Of a stretch of DNA of 64,000 nt, positions 34,630-46,571 are shown in pieces. The translations under genes and the position numbers were made by a program. The stretch comes from Pocillopora verrucosa. Taxonomy: Eukaryota > Cnidaria > Anthozoa > Scleractinia > Pocilloporidae. Positions within the stretch are counted from its first letter, which is position 1. Each line of letters opens with the position of its first letter. The DNA lies in assembly GCF_036669915.1 (NCBI RefSeq), contig NC_089313.1, forward strand, positions 14,091,940-14,155,939, in the 5' to 3' direction. The notes under the pieces were generated by a model that searched no databases, was not told the origin of the DNA, and saw nothing but the letters and a program-made list of their open reading frames with translations.

Positions 34630-37600
34630 AGCAACTTAGTCGAGTGAACTTCGTATATCCACTTAGCAGCAAATCACTGCACCCGTCAAACGATCAATCC
34701 AACAAAATTCAAGAGTCACAAAGCTTCAACGCTCTCCTAGACTTCACAGTTCAGCCCTTTCGTTCGATGTCTGAAGTAATCGTAACGTATCGGAATGCTT
34801 CGGAATGAGTCGGCTGTCTATTTGTGTCGATCATACCGAAACCTTCGTGAATAGTTGGCATACCTCTTCTACATTCCATTGACATATTTGGAAGAAAACG
34901 GAAGTTGGGTGGATTAAAGCACATAGCGACTTCTGACGTAAGGATCATGCACACACGTAAGAAGATTAATTTTTAATTGGCTAATTTTTATTCGTCCATA
35001 TAATACAAGGGTTCTAGTAATGCGATTTTAGCTCACATAAACATAGCACAAATTTGTCGCTAATTAGTTGCATCAATTAGACAGGCGATTAGCCGTTGCA
35101 TTTGATTAACGTCGAAGACAATAGGAGAGGCAAGAGTTTTCAGCTTCAGAAAATTTACTTCCTAAAATGTTTACAAATCGGACAGATTAAAAACAAAGGA
35201 ATTGCGTCATTGGTATCCAAACACCCCACTTTAAAGGGGAAATTTGAGCTAATTAACGCTTAACCTAAGGAGAGCATTTATGACCCGTGAAACGGGTTGC
35301 ATGAAAACTAGAAGAAATACGTTGGGAAACTTGAAGAACTTAACTATTCTTTCTTGTTGAAAGGAATGATTAGATGATTTTTTTTCTTGCTTTTTTGCTA
35401 TAAAGTGCCAGTAAAGCCATGTACTGATTAGAAGTAATGACCAAGGAAAGTTCTGAAATTTTTTTGGTCCACAGGAGGTAGAGTTTCAACAAGGCCCTTG
35501 ACTGGATTTGATAAAATGACCTGTGTTTAAGGACCAGATGACATTTAAAACTGACCTTCAAGCCTTTAGGGCTCAACCTTTGTACATGGCTAGTGATTAA
35601 AATAAAACATGCTATTCAAATGAAAAAGGAAAGATAAAAGGTAAAAATGAAATAGGATAATTGGGTGAGTCTGTACAACCTTTCCAAATCTAACTTGCTC
35701 TTTTGAAGAAGTGATCTCTGTTAAATCTTAACAATGTAATACATAATGAATTAGTGATAATGGAACTAATCCTTCAGAAAGTGGTACTGACGAGGAGACT
35801 AAAGATAAAGACTTCCGTGAAAGTCATTAGTATAATTTCCTTATAAAATCTGAGTTGTTCTTTTTAGAGAGGTCTATCCCTTTTATCCTTAAAAATGTAA
35901 CAATTTTGGAAATGTGTTTTGTTTTAATAAAAATTAAGCTGAAATGACCAGAAGGGGTGGCTGGCTGCAAAAGTGGGTCATACAGGGGTGCTCCTCCAAA
36001 AATGGTCTATTCCAAGGGCTGAAGACTTCAAGACCTAAGGAAAAGAAGAGGGTAGACAAAATGAAGAAGCTATACACTTTTGGGAGAACACACCTGAAGG
36101 CAACACATGGGAAATGGAAAATGTTTGTATCTTGGCAAGAAATTTACATTCTCTCTTTTGAGCTACAGAGATCAAGATGCTAAGGGGATCACATGCTTAA
36201 GGGATAGTTTAAAACTCCTTTTTTCTCAGGTTGCTTCAAAAAATTTCTTCCAGGCCTAGGACATCCTGCACTCCAAAGTTCATAGCTATAACATAGATAA
36301 ACAACACTTGAGTCATAGTGGCCTCATGATTAGAACACTGGGTTCTGGATATCATGGTGCAGGACAGGGTCATTAGTTTGACCAGAAGTCCAGTGTGCTA
36401 ACCAGTAGGCCAGTAGTGGGGCAAAACACATAACAGTTCTTTATTTTCAGTATCTCTCACCATGCAGAAGTATAAATGGATTGATGGATCAGTTCTTTGC
36501 AACATCTTTTGGATGCTTCAGGAGAATTTCAGTGTCCATATTGGACTTCCATCTTCTTGTAGTAATGCAAAAGGATTAAGGTGAAGTCTGCATGTGAGCT
36601 TATACAATTTTTTCTTTTCAAGGACAACAGACAGCTTCTTTAGTTTATAGTTCATTAATTCTGACCTTATTATTTTTGCCAAAACATTCTTCTTTTGGTG
36701 ATTATTTACACCCTTACAATTTTCCTCCCTTCTCTCTCATTTTTCATAATTTTCCTCTAACAAATGAAAGAAACATTGTCCCTGCTTTACTGGTCTTTTT
36801 TAGTATGACCCTTTACTGTTCTCCTGATGGTATAAGAGAATTTTTCAACATTAGTGTTTTACCTTTACCTTCAGGGCACACTCCTATCATGAGTCCACAA
36901 TTTTGAGGGTATAGTGATGTTATGGACTGCATTCAGTTCATGCATTGCTTGAATTTGTTCATAATCTCAACTGCTGGAAATGGAATCTTGTAGAGATCTA
37001 AATAACAATATCTTTCCAGGGAAGGAACAAGAACCCCAACCACCCTTTATGCTTCCAGCACCCATGACCTGCTATTTCATTCTTATGAACTGCAGTCTCT
37101 TTAGTTCAATCATCACTATTTAAAATATGTTGTCAATTGAATCAGTTTTTGCATGGCTTTTCCCATTATTGAAAATGTGTCACACATTGTAAATGTTAAT
37201 ACATGGCGATATTGGCATCAGAACAATGAGTCAATACATTAAATATTGCCTTCACTGGTATATGAAAAACATCAATATCTCTAAATGCAATTTATACTCT
37301 TCCTTTGCTGAATATCATGATTCAGCTTTCCGTGTAGCAACTCTGATATAAGACAATCAAAATGAATGAGAGAGAGCATGTGTCTGATTACTTGCTCACA
37401 ACTGCTGTTTCACATCACTCATACCTCGTTAAATGAAGTACCAGTATAGTGCAACTTTTGAATAACATTTTAGTCAAGATTAATTTGTTTCTTCTTCTAA
37501 ACTGAAGAAAAGGATCCATCACGTCAAAGATTACACTTTAAACCTTACATACACATCACAGTTTTGCTACAAAGGTTTGTTAACAAAGACTTGTACTTCA

Positions 37601-38010
37601 ATTCAAGCTTAAAACTGTCCCATTAACATTGTTTATTTTGACCAATTCAGACATAAATATCCTTTCGTTTATCTTAATTCAAAGAGCACATTTTAAGTGC
37701 TCTTACAATAATTTTCATTATTTGAACAATAACATTGCCCCACCACCATCCTTACCAAATACTGCCTTATTAACATCCAAGTCCCAACTGAATGTCCCCC
37801 TTCACCAAAATAGATAATCACTGGCCAGTTTTAAATAAGAAAGAGAAGTTGAAATATTAATTAAATACAAAAATACAGTCATTGCACTAAACAATTGGCT
37901 AACAGAAATCTCAAAAGTTCTATTCTAACATAATAGGGACACCTATTCACACAAAGTTCAGTTTGTTTTTAGCAATACAACTGCCTTCTATCTCCAACAA
38001 AGCCAAATGT
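34630..38010. other. Intergenic region between GLTP and paxillin
   Basis: It contains the paxillin 5' leader and promoter (not resolved) next to 34630. The remaining 3 kb shows only short open frames without convincing splice context, family motifs or composition change. No repeat element was recognised. Hexamers TTTATT at 38011 and 38100 are candidate poly(A) signals (AATAAA on the minus strand) for GLTP. Confidence 0.5.
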
Positions 38011-38268
38011 TTTATTTAAACATCGATATTTATCATCAGTGTCAGGAAAGCTTGAGGTGAAAAGAACTAGAAAAGATTCGGTTACGTCATGACAACTCAT
38101 TTATTCTTATGAAGAAAACTAGATGTCTATTGATTATCTTAAATTGAAGCCTTTAGACCTCCTTTGAACGACTGGTTCATACCTCCTATCCCACAACCAT
38201 GTTCCAAAATCCCTGAGTAGTTCAAGTTCAAATTAACCAGTCCATATTTACCTTACATTCTGCACTTA

Positions 38269-41200
38269 TTATTGCACCTGAGAGGTTTCCAAATTATTTT
38301 TTTGATAAAATTGTTCCACAACTTCTAAATTTGCCTCCAAGAGATCAACAAACTCTCTCATTTCCCTCAACACAGTATCTTCGTCTACTTTATTACGACC
38401 AAGTTTGTCAATGAAGTCTTTACGGTAAGGCACAGCCTTCAAGGCAAGCTACAGGTAGAAAAGAAAAAAAAGATACATTGTCCTCTTATAATTTAATATA
38501 TAAATAGGAAATAGGATAGGAAGTTGCTCAACTAAGCAGGAAAACGTCTGATCTTTTAAAGTGTCAGATTTACTACCATCTAAAATTAGACAGTCATTCT
38601 AACAGTCAAATGCTACACTGTATCAAGATCTCATGAAAACATGACTTGGACTTCAAAACAGTGACAAAACAGACTTTCATTCCTTTTTTTCTTTCAGTTA
38701 AATAAATGTTAGTGAAATAAATGATTAAATTTTTAAAACTTTATCAACAGGTGAACAGTATCAGGGACATCACAAAGCATCATACACCTGCATATCATTA
38801 TACCTTCACAGTATTTTCAATTTTGTATCACTCCTCTTAGTGAGCTAAATTGAGGATACTCCAATTATTGCTTGGACAGACAGGCACTGCACAACGCATA
38901 TCAACCAAGTACAGAAAGTCAAGAATGTGAGATAAACAAGCACTTTATGATACAGATTACAAACCAAGTGACATCTCTCTTAAGTGCAAACACACAAGGC
39001 TTAGTGATACGAGACATGGATCCAGCACACTTATCACTTCAAAGACTGTACTTAATTATTCCAAGAAAAATATACTGTAACTATTTCCAATTCTTCCCAG
39101 TTGCAGTGTCAAAGATTTGGACTAAACAGAGATTTGAGTCAATTTGGATGAGAATCTGCATAAATTTCAAGCTTGGAGCCACATTGGTGTGACACAGTGA
39201 GCTTACTGAGTTGACGTCAATCTCTTCCTGTTCAATCCCTACCCAACTAGGGTGCTGTCTGAGGTTTGACCTGTGAAATTTCACACCCCTCACTTAGCTG
39301 TTCAGAGAATGGGCCGTTTACTGCATCCTATTAGTTACAACATGTTTTGATCATTTCCACACAGTTCTAACCAATCAGAGAAGATCTCCTGAGCTCCATG
39401 GCCCTACGTCATCAATTTGGAATGCACAGTGTCTAACCACAAACATTTCTTCAAGGCAAAATGTAAATTTACAGAGAGAAAGGCCTTTGTTGTGTACACT
39501 CAGAAAAGTGGTGATCAGTGCTTAGAGAAATGCCATGAGGTTGGGGAGTGAAAAGCCACCAAGCTAGGCTACAAATTCTGGTTTACAAGTCCCAATCAAA
39601 CTCACAGGGGTAGTCTAGGATAGCTCTAGAAAGATCTTCAATGGGAGTGCCTACAGCTTAACATCAACACTGTTTGTGCTTGAAGCTTTCTTCTTGTTGT
39701 TGTTGTCCCATGCAATGAGTAAAATGATGTTTTCAAGTGAATACTTCACAACTGAGGATCTTCACAACTTTCTATGAGCTTGTTGGTGTTCAAGTTGGGA
39801 AGTTGTGAGGAATCAGGGATCTACACGTGGATAAACATGTTCAAGAGCAGTGATGGATAACGTTGAGGCAGGATGAAAGATGAAGGTCTTGAACCTAGCA
39901 CCTCAAGATTAAGAGACACTGCTTAAACAAAATATTAACACGTATCCTCAACATCATCTCCAAGGTAAGACGTAAAGCCCAATCACAAAATCCTGATTCC
40001 AAACCTTAAACAACATGTGGAAATCTAATCTCTTTCAAATACTGTGGCATCCATAGTACACTGTATTACATAATTTGAAAGCTTGTTTTAGCATGCAACC
40101 TTTCTGCCTTATTTGTGGAGGAAGCTGCCATTGAAACTATTTTTAGGTATCTAAAAAAAGGTGACCTTCTGTATGGCCATAATGTCAAAAAATCATGTTT
40201 TTACCAATGTAACTTACTGAGAAAACTCCCTGAACCATCCACCCATGAAATCTCTTCAGAGAATTCTCATATGCCTTTTTGGCACATTTCACAAGATCTT
40301 CCTCACCAGTCAGAACCTCTCTCAGAAAGACTATGATAAATCGGAGAGCCCTGTAGAAAAATATATTAAGGAGAAGTAACTACCACAATGTTCCGAATTT
40401 CGTGATGATGTTATTTACTTTCTATGCTGACAAGCACATGTATCTTGCATAACTATGAATAATGACTACAAAATGGTCAAAATAGCTTAACAAGATAAAT
40501 CTATGAAAGTGTGCAACTTTATGGTGACTTTTCTTTTCTAAGCCCCGTTTAAGCCTATTTCACATCACATATCTGAAGAAAATCTGTTCGTCAAGGCTGC
40601 AGAAGCAGACACTTCTTTGTTACATATGAGAAACTTTTCTTTTCTAAGCCCCGTTTAAGCCTATTTCACATCACATATCTGAAGAAAATCTGTTCGTCAA
40701 GGCTGCAGAAGCAGACACTTCTTTGTTACATATGAGAAACTTTTCTTTTCTAAGCCCCGTTTAAGCCTATTTCACATCGCGTATCTGAAGAAAATCTGTT
40801 CGTCAAGGCTGCAGAAGCAGACACTTCTTTGTTACATATGAGAAACTGGTAGGCAACCATGGCATGGTACGAATTGCAAGTTTTTCATCTGCAGTTATAA
40901 CAGTCATGCTGAAAGGAAAAGAGTTAGCATGTATACTTTTTGGAAATCATTATTTTCATTTTCCAGATTTGTAGTTTAACCTTGAATCAAATCAAATGGC
41001 CTCAGCAAAAGAGAAGTTGTCAAAGGGCTTGCCTTGAAGATGAAAATTCTCTGTCTCCATAAAACATTTTAAACAGTGCAATCAAAGTGAGATTCAGTTC
41101 CCTTAAGAGTGTTTCACCCAGTCATCAGGAAATTTATGTTGCTAGGAAAATCTTCAGGCTTCTTCCCAGAATTTCCAGACTTCTTTCTCGATACTTAGAA

Positions 41201-44200
41201 ACGATTAAGAATGAGTTAGCACACGAAAACACTGAACTTACAATAATAAGATACTTCATATCTCCCTGATGTGTTGCACAGATAGTTTTGAAATTGAAAA
41301 CCTTTCAACAAGACAAACCTTTTCAACCATAACAAAGCATCTGTAGCTGAGTTCTTCGCTTTGGTAGAATTTTCTGCCATTTCACTTTCTACGATGTCTT
41401 GTAAAGTTTTAAACTTTTCTAGGTCTTTGGTGAACTTTTCTCTTAGTTTCTGGAAGGAAACGTAATGAGGGATAAATTAGTACTTTCTATTTTAAAAAAA
41501 AATTCCTGAAAAACAAGGCTTGAAATTCAAATTAAGGTGAAATGCATTCACTGGTTTGAAATTTAAAGAAATTTAAGATAAGCTTTTACGCTTCCAGTCT
41601 GAAACTTCTCTGCTAACAAAAGTTGGACTAGGTGGACTCTGAATTATGAAGTCCAAAGTCAAGCAATGCCCTGTTAATCCTGTTGTGTTCTTATCAAGAC
41701 ATCTTACCCTCACAGTGTCTCTCTCCCTATCCAAGAGCATAAATCAGCTCCAGTGAGCTATCAGGGAGACTCAATCAAATACTGGGAGGTACCCTGTGAT
41801 GGACTAAGATCCCACATTCAGGGAGAGTAGCCACAGCCCTAATCATTTAACCCTTTGGACCCTGACAACACTATCTATATTCTCTCTACTCTTATTCATA
41901 CATTTCATTCAGTAATGACAAGGAGAATTTGTTTAATAATCAATGCTTCTTCTGTTGGTGATAATTTCCTTTATTCTCATGATCTAAATCAATAATTCAG
42001 CAGTGTTACTGTAAGGAGAAATAGATGCTGGTCACTCTTGGGGTTTGAGGGGTCATTGCTATGGAAATGAGAATAAACTCTGGGGGGTATAAGCCAAACT
42101 GCTCCAAAACTAAACTTCCTGTTTTCTGCCAAAAAACCACCCAGTGGATCAATACAAAGGAGGTTTTTTCACAGCTTTTGAAAGCCAGAGAGACTCAGCT
42201 ACACTGCTATAGAGTATCAAAATAAATTTTAAAAAGAATTTTATCTTAAAAACTACACTTCATGGTTCCTAATCTAGGAAATGTTAATCATTTGAAGAAA
42301 AAATAACAAGTGATTAGAATGCTGAAGTGGACAGTATAGAGTCTATAGTCTGACTTACTGTTTCAGTAGAGGTTATACTCTATCATAAGATAAAAACATC
42401 ACAAGATAACAAAAAACATAACTTTGAAAAGGCCTTACTTTTATGTTACCATTGATGTCTGATTTGACTGGAGCAAATGCTGTTGGTCCTAACACATCTA
42501 AAAAGAAAACAATTGTTTTTTATTTTTCATATACACTTTTCTCCTTAATTTAAGCTCAACAAGTCGAATAAAATTTCAAATCAGTGGAGCAATCCTTTTA
42601 ACCAATTGAATTTCAGAGAATTACAAGTGATTTTAGGCATTGACAGGAGGTATTTCAGGCAGTAAATTTCACTGGTTACCACCTAATAAGGAGAAAACTG
42701 CACATACACTTGCCATTTCCCTTGCTTCAAATATGACTGTGGTTAGTTGACTATTATGTCACATAGCCCCAATTAAAATTTATCCAATGAAGGAAACATT
42801 TTCAGCAAGAGTATCCATCCCTCATGGAGAACATTTGTCAATGTATTCACTCCCAAAATCTCAGATCCTCTCATGACCATTTTTCCTTATGTTTATCATC
42901 TATCTGCTTGCTAATGTCTCGATATTATAAAGAGGAAAAACTTCCTGACCACTCATAAAAGAGTGAAAGGATTCAGAGATATGACTCAAGTCCTACTAAA
43001 GCCAGAGACATGCTACTTGCTCATTTCTTCAAAGCCTTTACTATACATTCAGAAAAATGCTTTTGATCTCTATAAAGAAAAGAAATACAGCAAAGAAATA
43101 CAGGCCTCTTGGGCAAAACAATTCACATTTTAAGGGGAACAAGAAACACCTCCAAACTTTTAGTAATAATAACATCTAGTATCTCACTTAGATAAGTTTC
43201 TCAATGCCTCTGTTAAACATTTACTTCAAAAAAAGAACATGTGGTATGTTTTTTTTAACACCTGTTTGTTTCTTTTTCTCACAGGAAAATCCTTTTTTTT
43301 TTTCATTCAAACTCTAAGAGTCATTAAATAACATAATGGATGAGTGTTTCTATTGAATATTTATAATAAATGTGGCAGGTAGTGTTTCTACCTTTTGAAC
43401 CATTTTCCTAGAGTTGTTACTTACAGCATCAAGAGTTAAATATATCCTGGAATAAAACATCAAAGAATATCTGATAGCACTGTATCAAGGCATGTGGGGC
43501 ATATTTACATAACCTTCTGGTTTTCCACATGTTTTTGAAGCATTACATATACACCTTAGAGGCAGGATACCTGTACAATGTACAGGTAATGATACACTGT
43601 AATATTATAACCCCGGATATAAAAAGCTTAAGAAACAACTATTTTAGAAAAGGGTGGATAAATCAGGAAGTTATAGGATTTCCTTTAAAGTGGCATTATA
43701 AGGATTAAATATCAGTGTATCCTGGAAAAAAGGCAGATAAGCTTTTTCAAACATTTTCTGACTATATTTAGTCTTTTTTTTTTTTTAAAGTTTAGTTTGG
43801 AAATCATGGATGCGAATGAATGTCGTCACTTCGCGATGCCTTGAGCATCAAACTTGAAAGTCAGGAAGGTATTAGTTTGGTGCAATCATGCGATTGCTAA
43901 GAGACAACAGATTCAAATAATATAACAAAAATAGGCACAGATTTACATACATGTTCATATGAGACTTATTAATGACAGTTGTATAGACAACAAGCTTGAA
44001 AAACTCCTCTTTTGAACAAAAAGCTAGCATACTTCCGGAAAGAAATTCATTTTTCCGTGTTGAATCGCCATTTGCTATTGAGATTGTGTTACAACATCAT
44101 GGTATTATTTATTGTTTGAGTCAAAAGGTCAGATGACCAAAATTTGACAGTCACGTGCTTTGTACAGTCAAACCTTGATTATCCAAACTCATGGGGACTG

Positions 44201-46229
44201 TGTTTAATAGGTAGGATAATCAAGAGTCCATATGAATCCAAATGACCAGAGAACCTAGTCCAATAACAGAAAAATTCAGATAATCGTAAAATCCAGATAA
44301 TCAAGGTCCTGAAAATTAAGGTATTACTACAACACTTCACAGCACTAGCAGCACAGTCACGTGCTCAATACAGTCAAACCTTGATTATCCGAACTCGTGG
44401 GGACTGGGCTTAATAGACAGGATAATCAAGAGTCTAGATAATAAAAAATATCAATATAAATGACCAGAGAAGCAAGTCAGAATAAGCGAAAAGTTCAGAT
44501 AATCATAAAATCCGGAAAATCAAGGTCCTGATAATTAAAGTTTTGACTGTACTACCTCACTAGCTTGTCAAATGAACAACAATAAAAAATGCCCACAACC
44601 GTAAGAATCACACTCAATACTACAGCACGCATCCTTGTTCTGCAACAATTAGCACTACTTTTGGCTAAATCAATTAATATCCATTCTTATAGGATCACTC
44701 AATTAGCACCCAACTTTCCTATGTGGATGAAAAATTCTGCCATAAATGATGGAATTTTGAAAGCAATAATATCATTTCGAAATGCATAATTAGAAAGTTA
44801 GTCCTACAAAAATTCATATTTGCCAGAAATATAATAACCCAACCACAGAATTTTCCAAGTTTCCAAGTCTGGTCATCTATTTTTTTACCTTCAATGTTTC
44901 TTCCTTTAAATATCTCACTACTTGCATATAAAATCACTTCCATCCCACTTTCCCTTTCCAAACCTCTCCCTTGAAGATCATGGGGGCGTCCTTAATGTGA
45001 TTGATATGATGAAGTGGATTGTGCAATTAAAATGCAAGACACTGAAAAATGCATTGTTCACATGCTGAGACAGTCAACCACACCTCTTTGGCAAACTGAT
45101 AAATCACATTCCGATCATCAAATTGTTAACCACCCTAAAATATCATAGGACTAGCTATCCTAGAAGTGCCTAAATATCACTTTCTATAGCCAAACTAATT
45201 ACATGCTGTTCATTTGTAGATCATGTTCACTTCCATATTGCAATTGATGACATAAGGATTGCATGATTTTGCTAAACTGCATTATTGCCAAGACAAGATG
45301 CTACACAATACTCCTTTGCAGACTAGCAAATTCACATTCCTATCTCCAGTAATTATCTAGTTTCATATCATCCAAATAGTGTACCCATATAAACTGCTGT
45401 TGTAAAACTTGTGGCAGACAATTCAAAAGAAAAACCTAACATTTTTGTGCACTGTAATAGAGCTGTGCAATGTGGCACATTAAAATTTTCCTTAGCCCTC
45501 AATACTTTCTTCTGATTGCTTCCAATCTTTCTCTATTCTGACGGTGACTAATATTTCTCTGAGCATATCAATACTTAGCCGACGCTGAAATCGCGAATTT
45601 GCGGCTGATAACTGATTAGTAATTATTGCAAGTGTCAGTCTAACGGCATAATTCAAAAATGCATTGGCCATTGTTTTCAAATCAACATAAATTTTCACGA
45701 TTCAATATCGTTTTATTTCCTTTCCAGCGTTTTTCAAATTGGTCTGCAGTGTTATTCATCAAGATCATGCATGAATAATTTAAGAATTTAAAATAGCTGT
45801 GGGAAAAATAAGCTGAAGTTTCAGAGCAGAAGCGTCTGCCAGCGCTCTAAACAGCAGGTCAGAGTTGTTTTTTAGATCCCACAAAAATACTAAATTAAAT
45901 TTCGAAATGACGAACGCGCCAAACTGACCTTAATGATTTTACACAGATGAACTCTCGAATAAATAAGTTCTTGAAATCAAAGTGAAATCATGGCACATGA
46001 TTTGACACGTAAGCATTGGTAATTACGCGGTAGTCTAAACATGATGTAAATTTTCATTGCATGAGCTGTACATTCGAATATGTCTATAGCGAATTTTATC
46101 TTAGAATGAAAGGTGCTTACCGAAAAAGGGAACTACTTCACTTGCTGCATCTAAGAATGATTTCGTTTCAATTCTGATATCCTCAGGGATAGATAAAAAC
46201 TTGTGTTCTGCTTCGGTAAAGAACGACAT
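38269..46229 (-). CDS. GLTP: Glycolipid transfer protein
   Basis: GLTP moves glycosphingolipids between membranes in the cytosol. Five exons join in phase: 46121-46229, 42439-42497, 41319-41449, 40218-40350 and 38269-38448, giving 203 residues (human 209). Family landmarks: ETKSFLDAASEVVPFFDVLG at the N-terminus; VKSDINGNIKKLREKF, which holds the Asp, Asn and Lys that bind the sugar head group; LLWLKRALRFI with the stacking Trp; and KRFHGWMVQGVF with the conserved His. The last exon (LALKAVPYRKDFIDKLGRN…NLEVVEQFYQKN) matches the C-terminal helices. The tail ends ETSQVQ and lacks the Tyr found near the end of human GLTP. It is transcribed divergently from the zinc-finger gene, with 342 bp between start codons. 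Confidence 0.93.
40528..40846. repeat. 106-bp tandem repeat, three units, in a GLTP intron
   Basis: Three units containing CTTTTCTAAGCCCCGTTTAA, with TAAGCCCC recurring at exact 106-bp offsets. Units are almost identical (one has CATCGCGTATC for CATCACATATC), so the expansion is recent. Confidence 0.9.
41846..42056. mobile_element. Diverged TTAACCC-family MITE in a GLTP intron
   Basis: Begins TTTAACCCTTTGGACCC, has AAGGAGAATTTGTTTAATAATC and TACTGTAAGGAGAAAT inside, and ends CACTCTTGGGGTTTGAGG. Confidence 0.6.
44163..44551. mobile_element. Two tandem pogo/Tigger-like MITEs in a GLTP intron
   Basis: Each begins CAGTCAAACCTTGATTATCC, the typical pogo/Tigger end. The second (44371-44549) is complete, ends TTTTGACTG and is flanked by TA on both sides. 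The first (from 44165) lacks a clear right end, stopping near 44330. GTCACGTGCT precedes both, so the pair probably arose by tandem duplication, not by two insertions. Confidence 0.75.
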
Positions 46230-46571
46230 GGTTTTTCCGGCGTGCTCGAAAATTCGGTTTTGATAATTAGCGCCGGTGAAGGTCGTCTTCTTGTACTGAC
46301 TGGGGTGGCCTAGGGAAAATAAGTCTGGTTACCTTTTATTTCACCCTAAAGCACCCGCATTACATAAAATAATCACTTCCAAACTATCGAAATATTAAGA
46401 AAATCTTATAGTATAGAAAAAAAAATTGTACTTTGGACAGTTACGTGACATTTTTAGGCCGATGCGTGTTGCTCACCTCTCCTCCACCGAGAAAAAATTT
46501 TGTCACGTCATTCATGAAGACCGAGAAAATAAAGATCTCTGGGAAATGTTTTGTTCAGTTTTTATTCTAAT
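46230..46571. promoter_or_regulatory. Probable bidirectional promoter, GLTP and zinc-finger gene
   Basis: 342 bp separate the two start codons on opposite strands. No TATA box is evident. It must contain both 5' leaders unless a gene has an unseen upstream exon. Confidence 0.5.
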
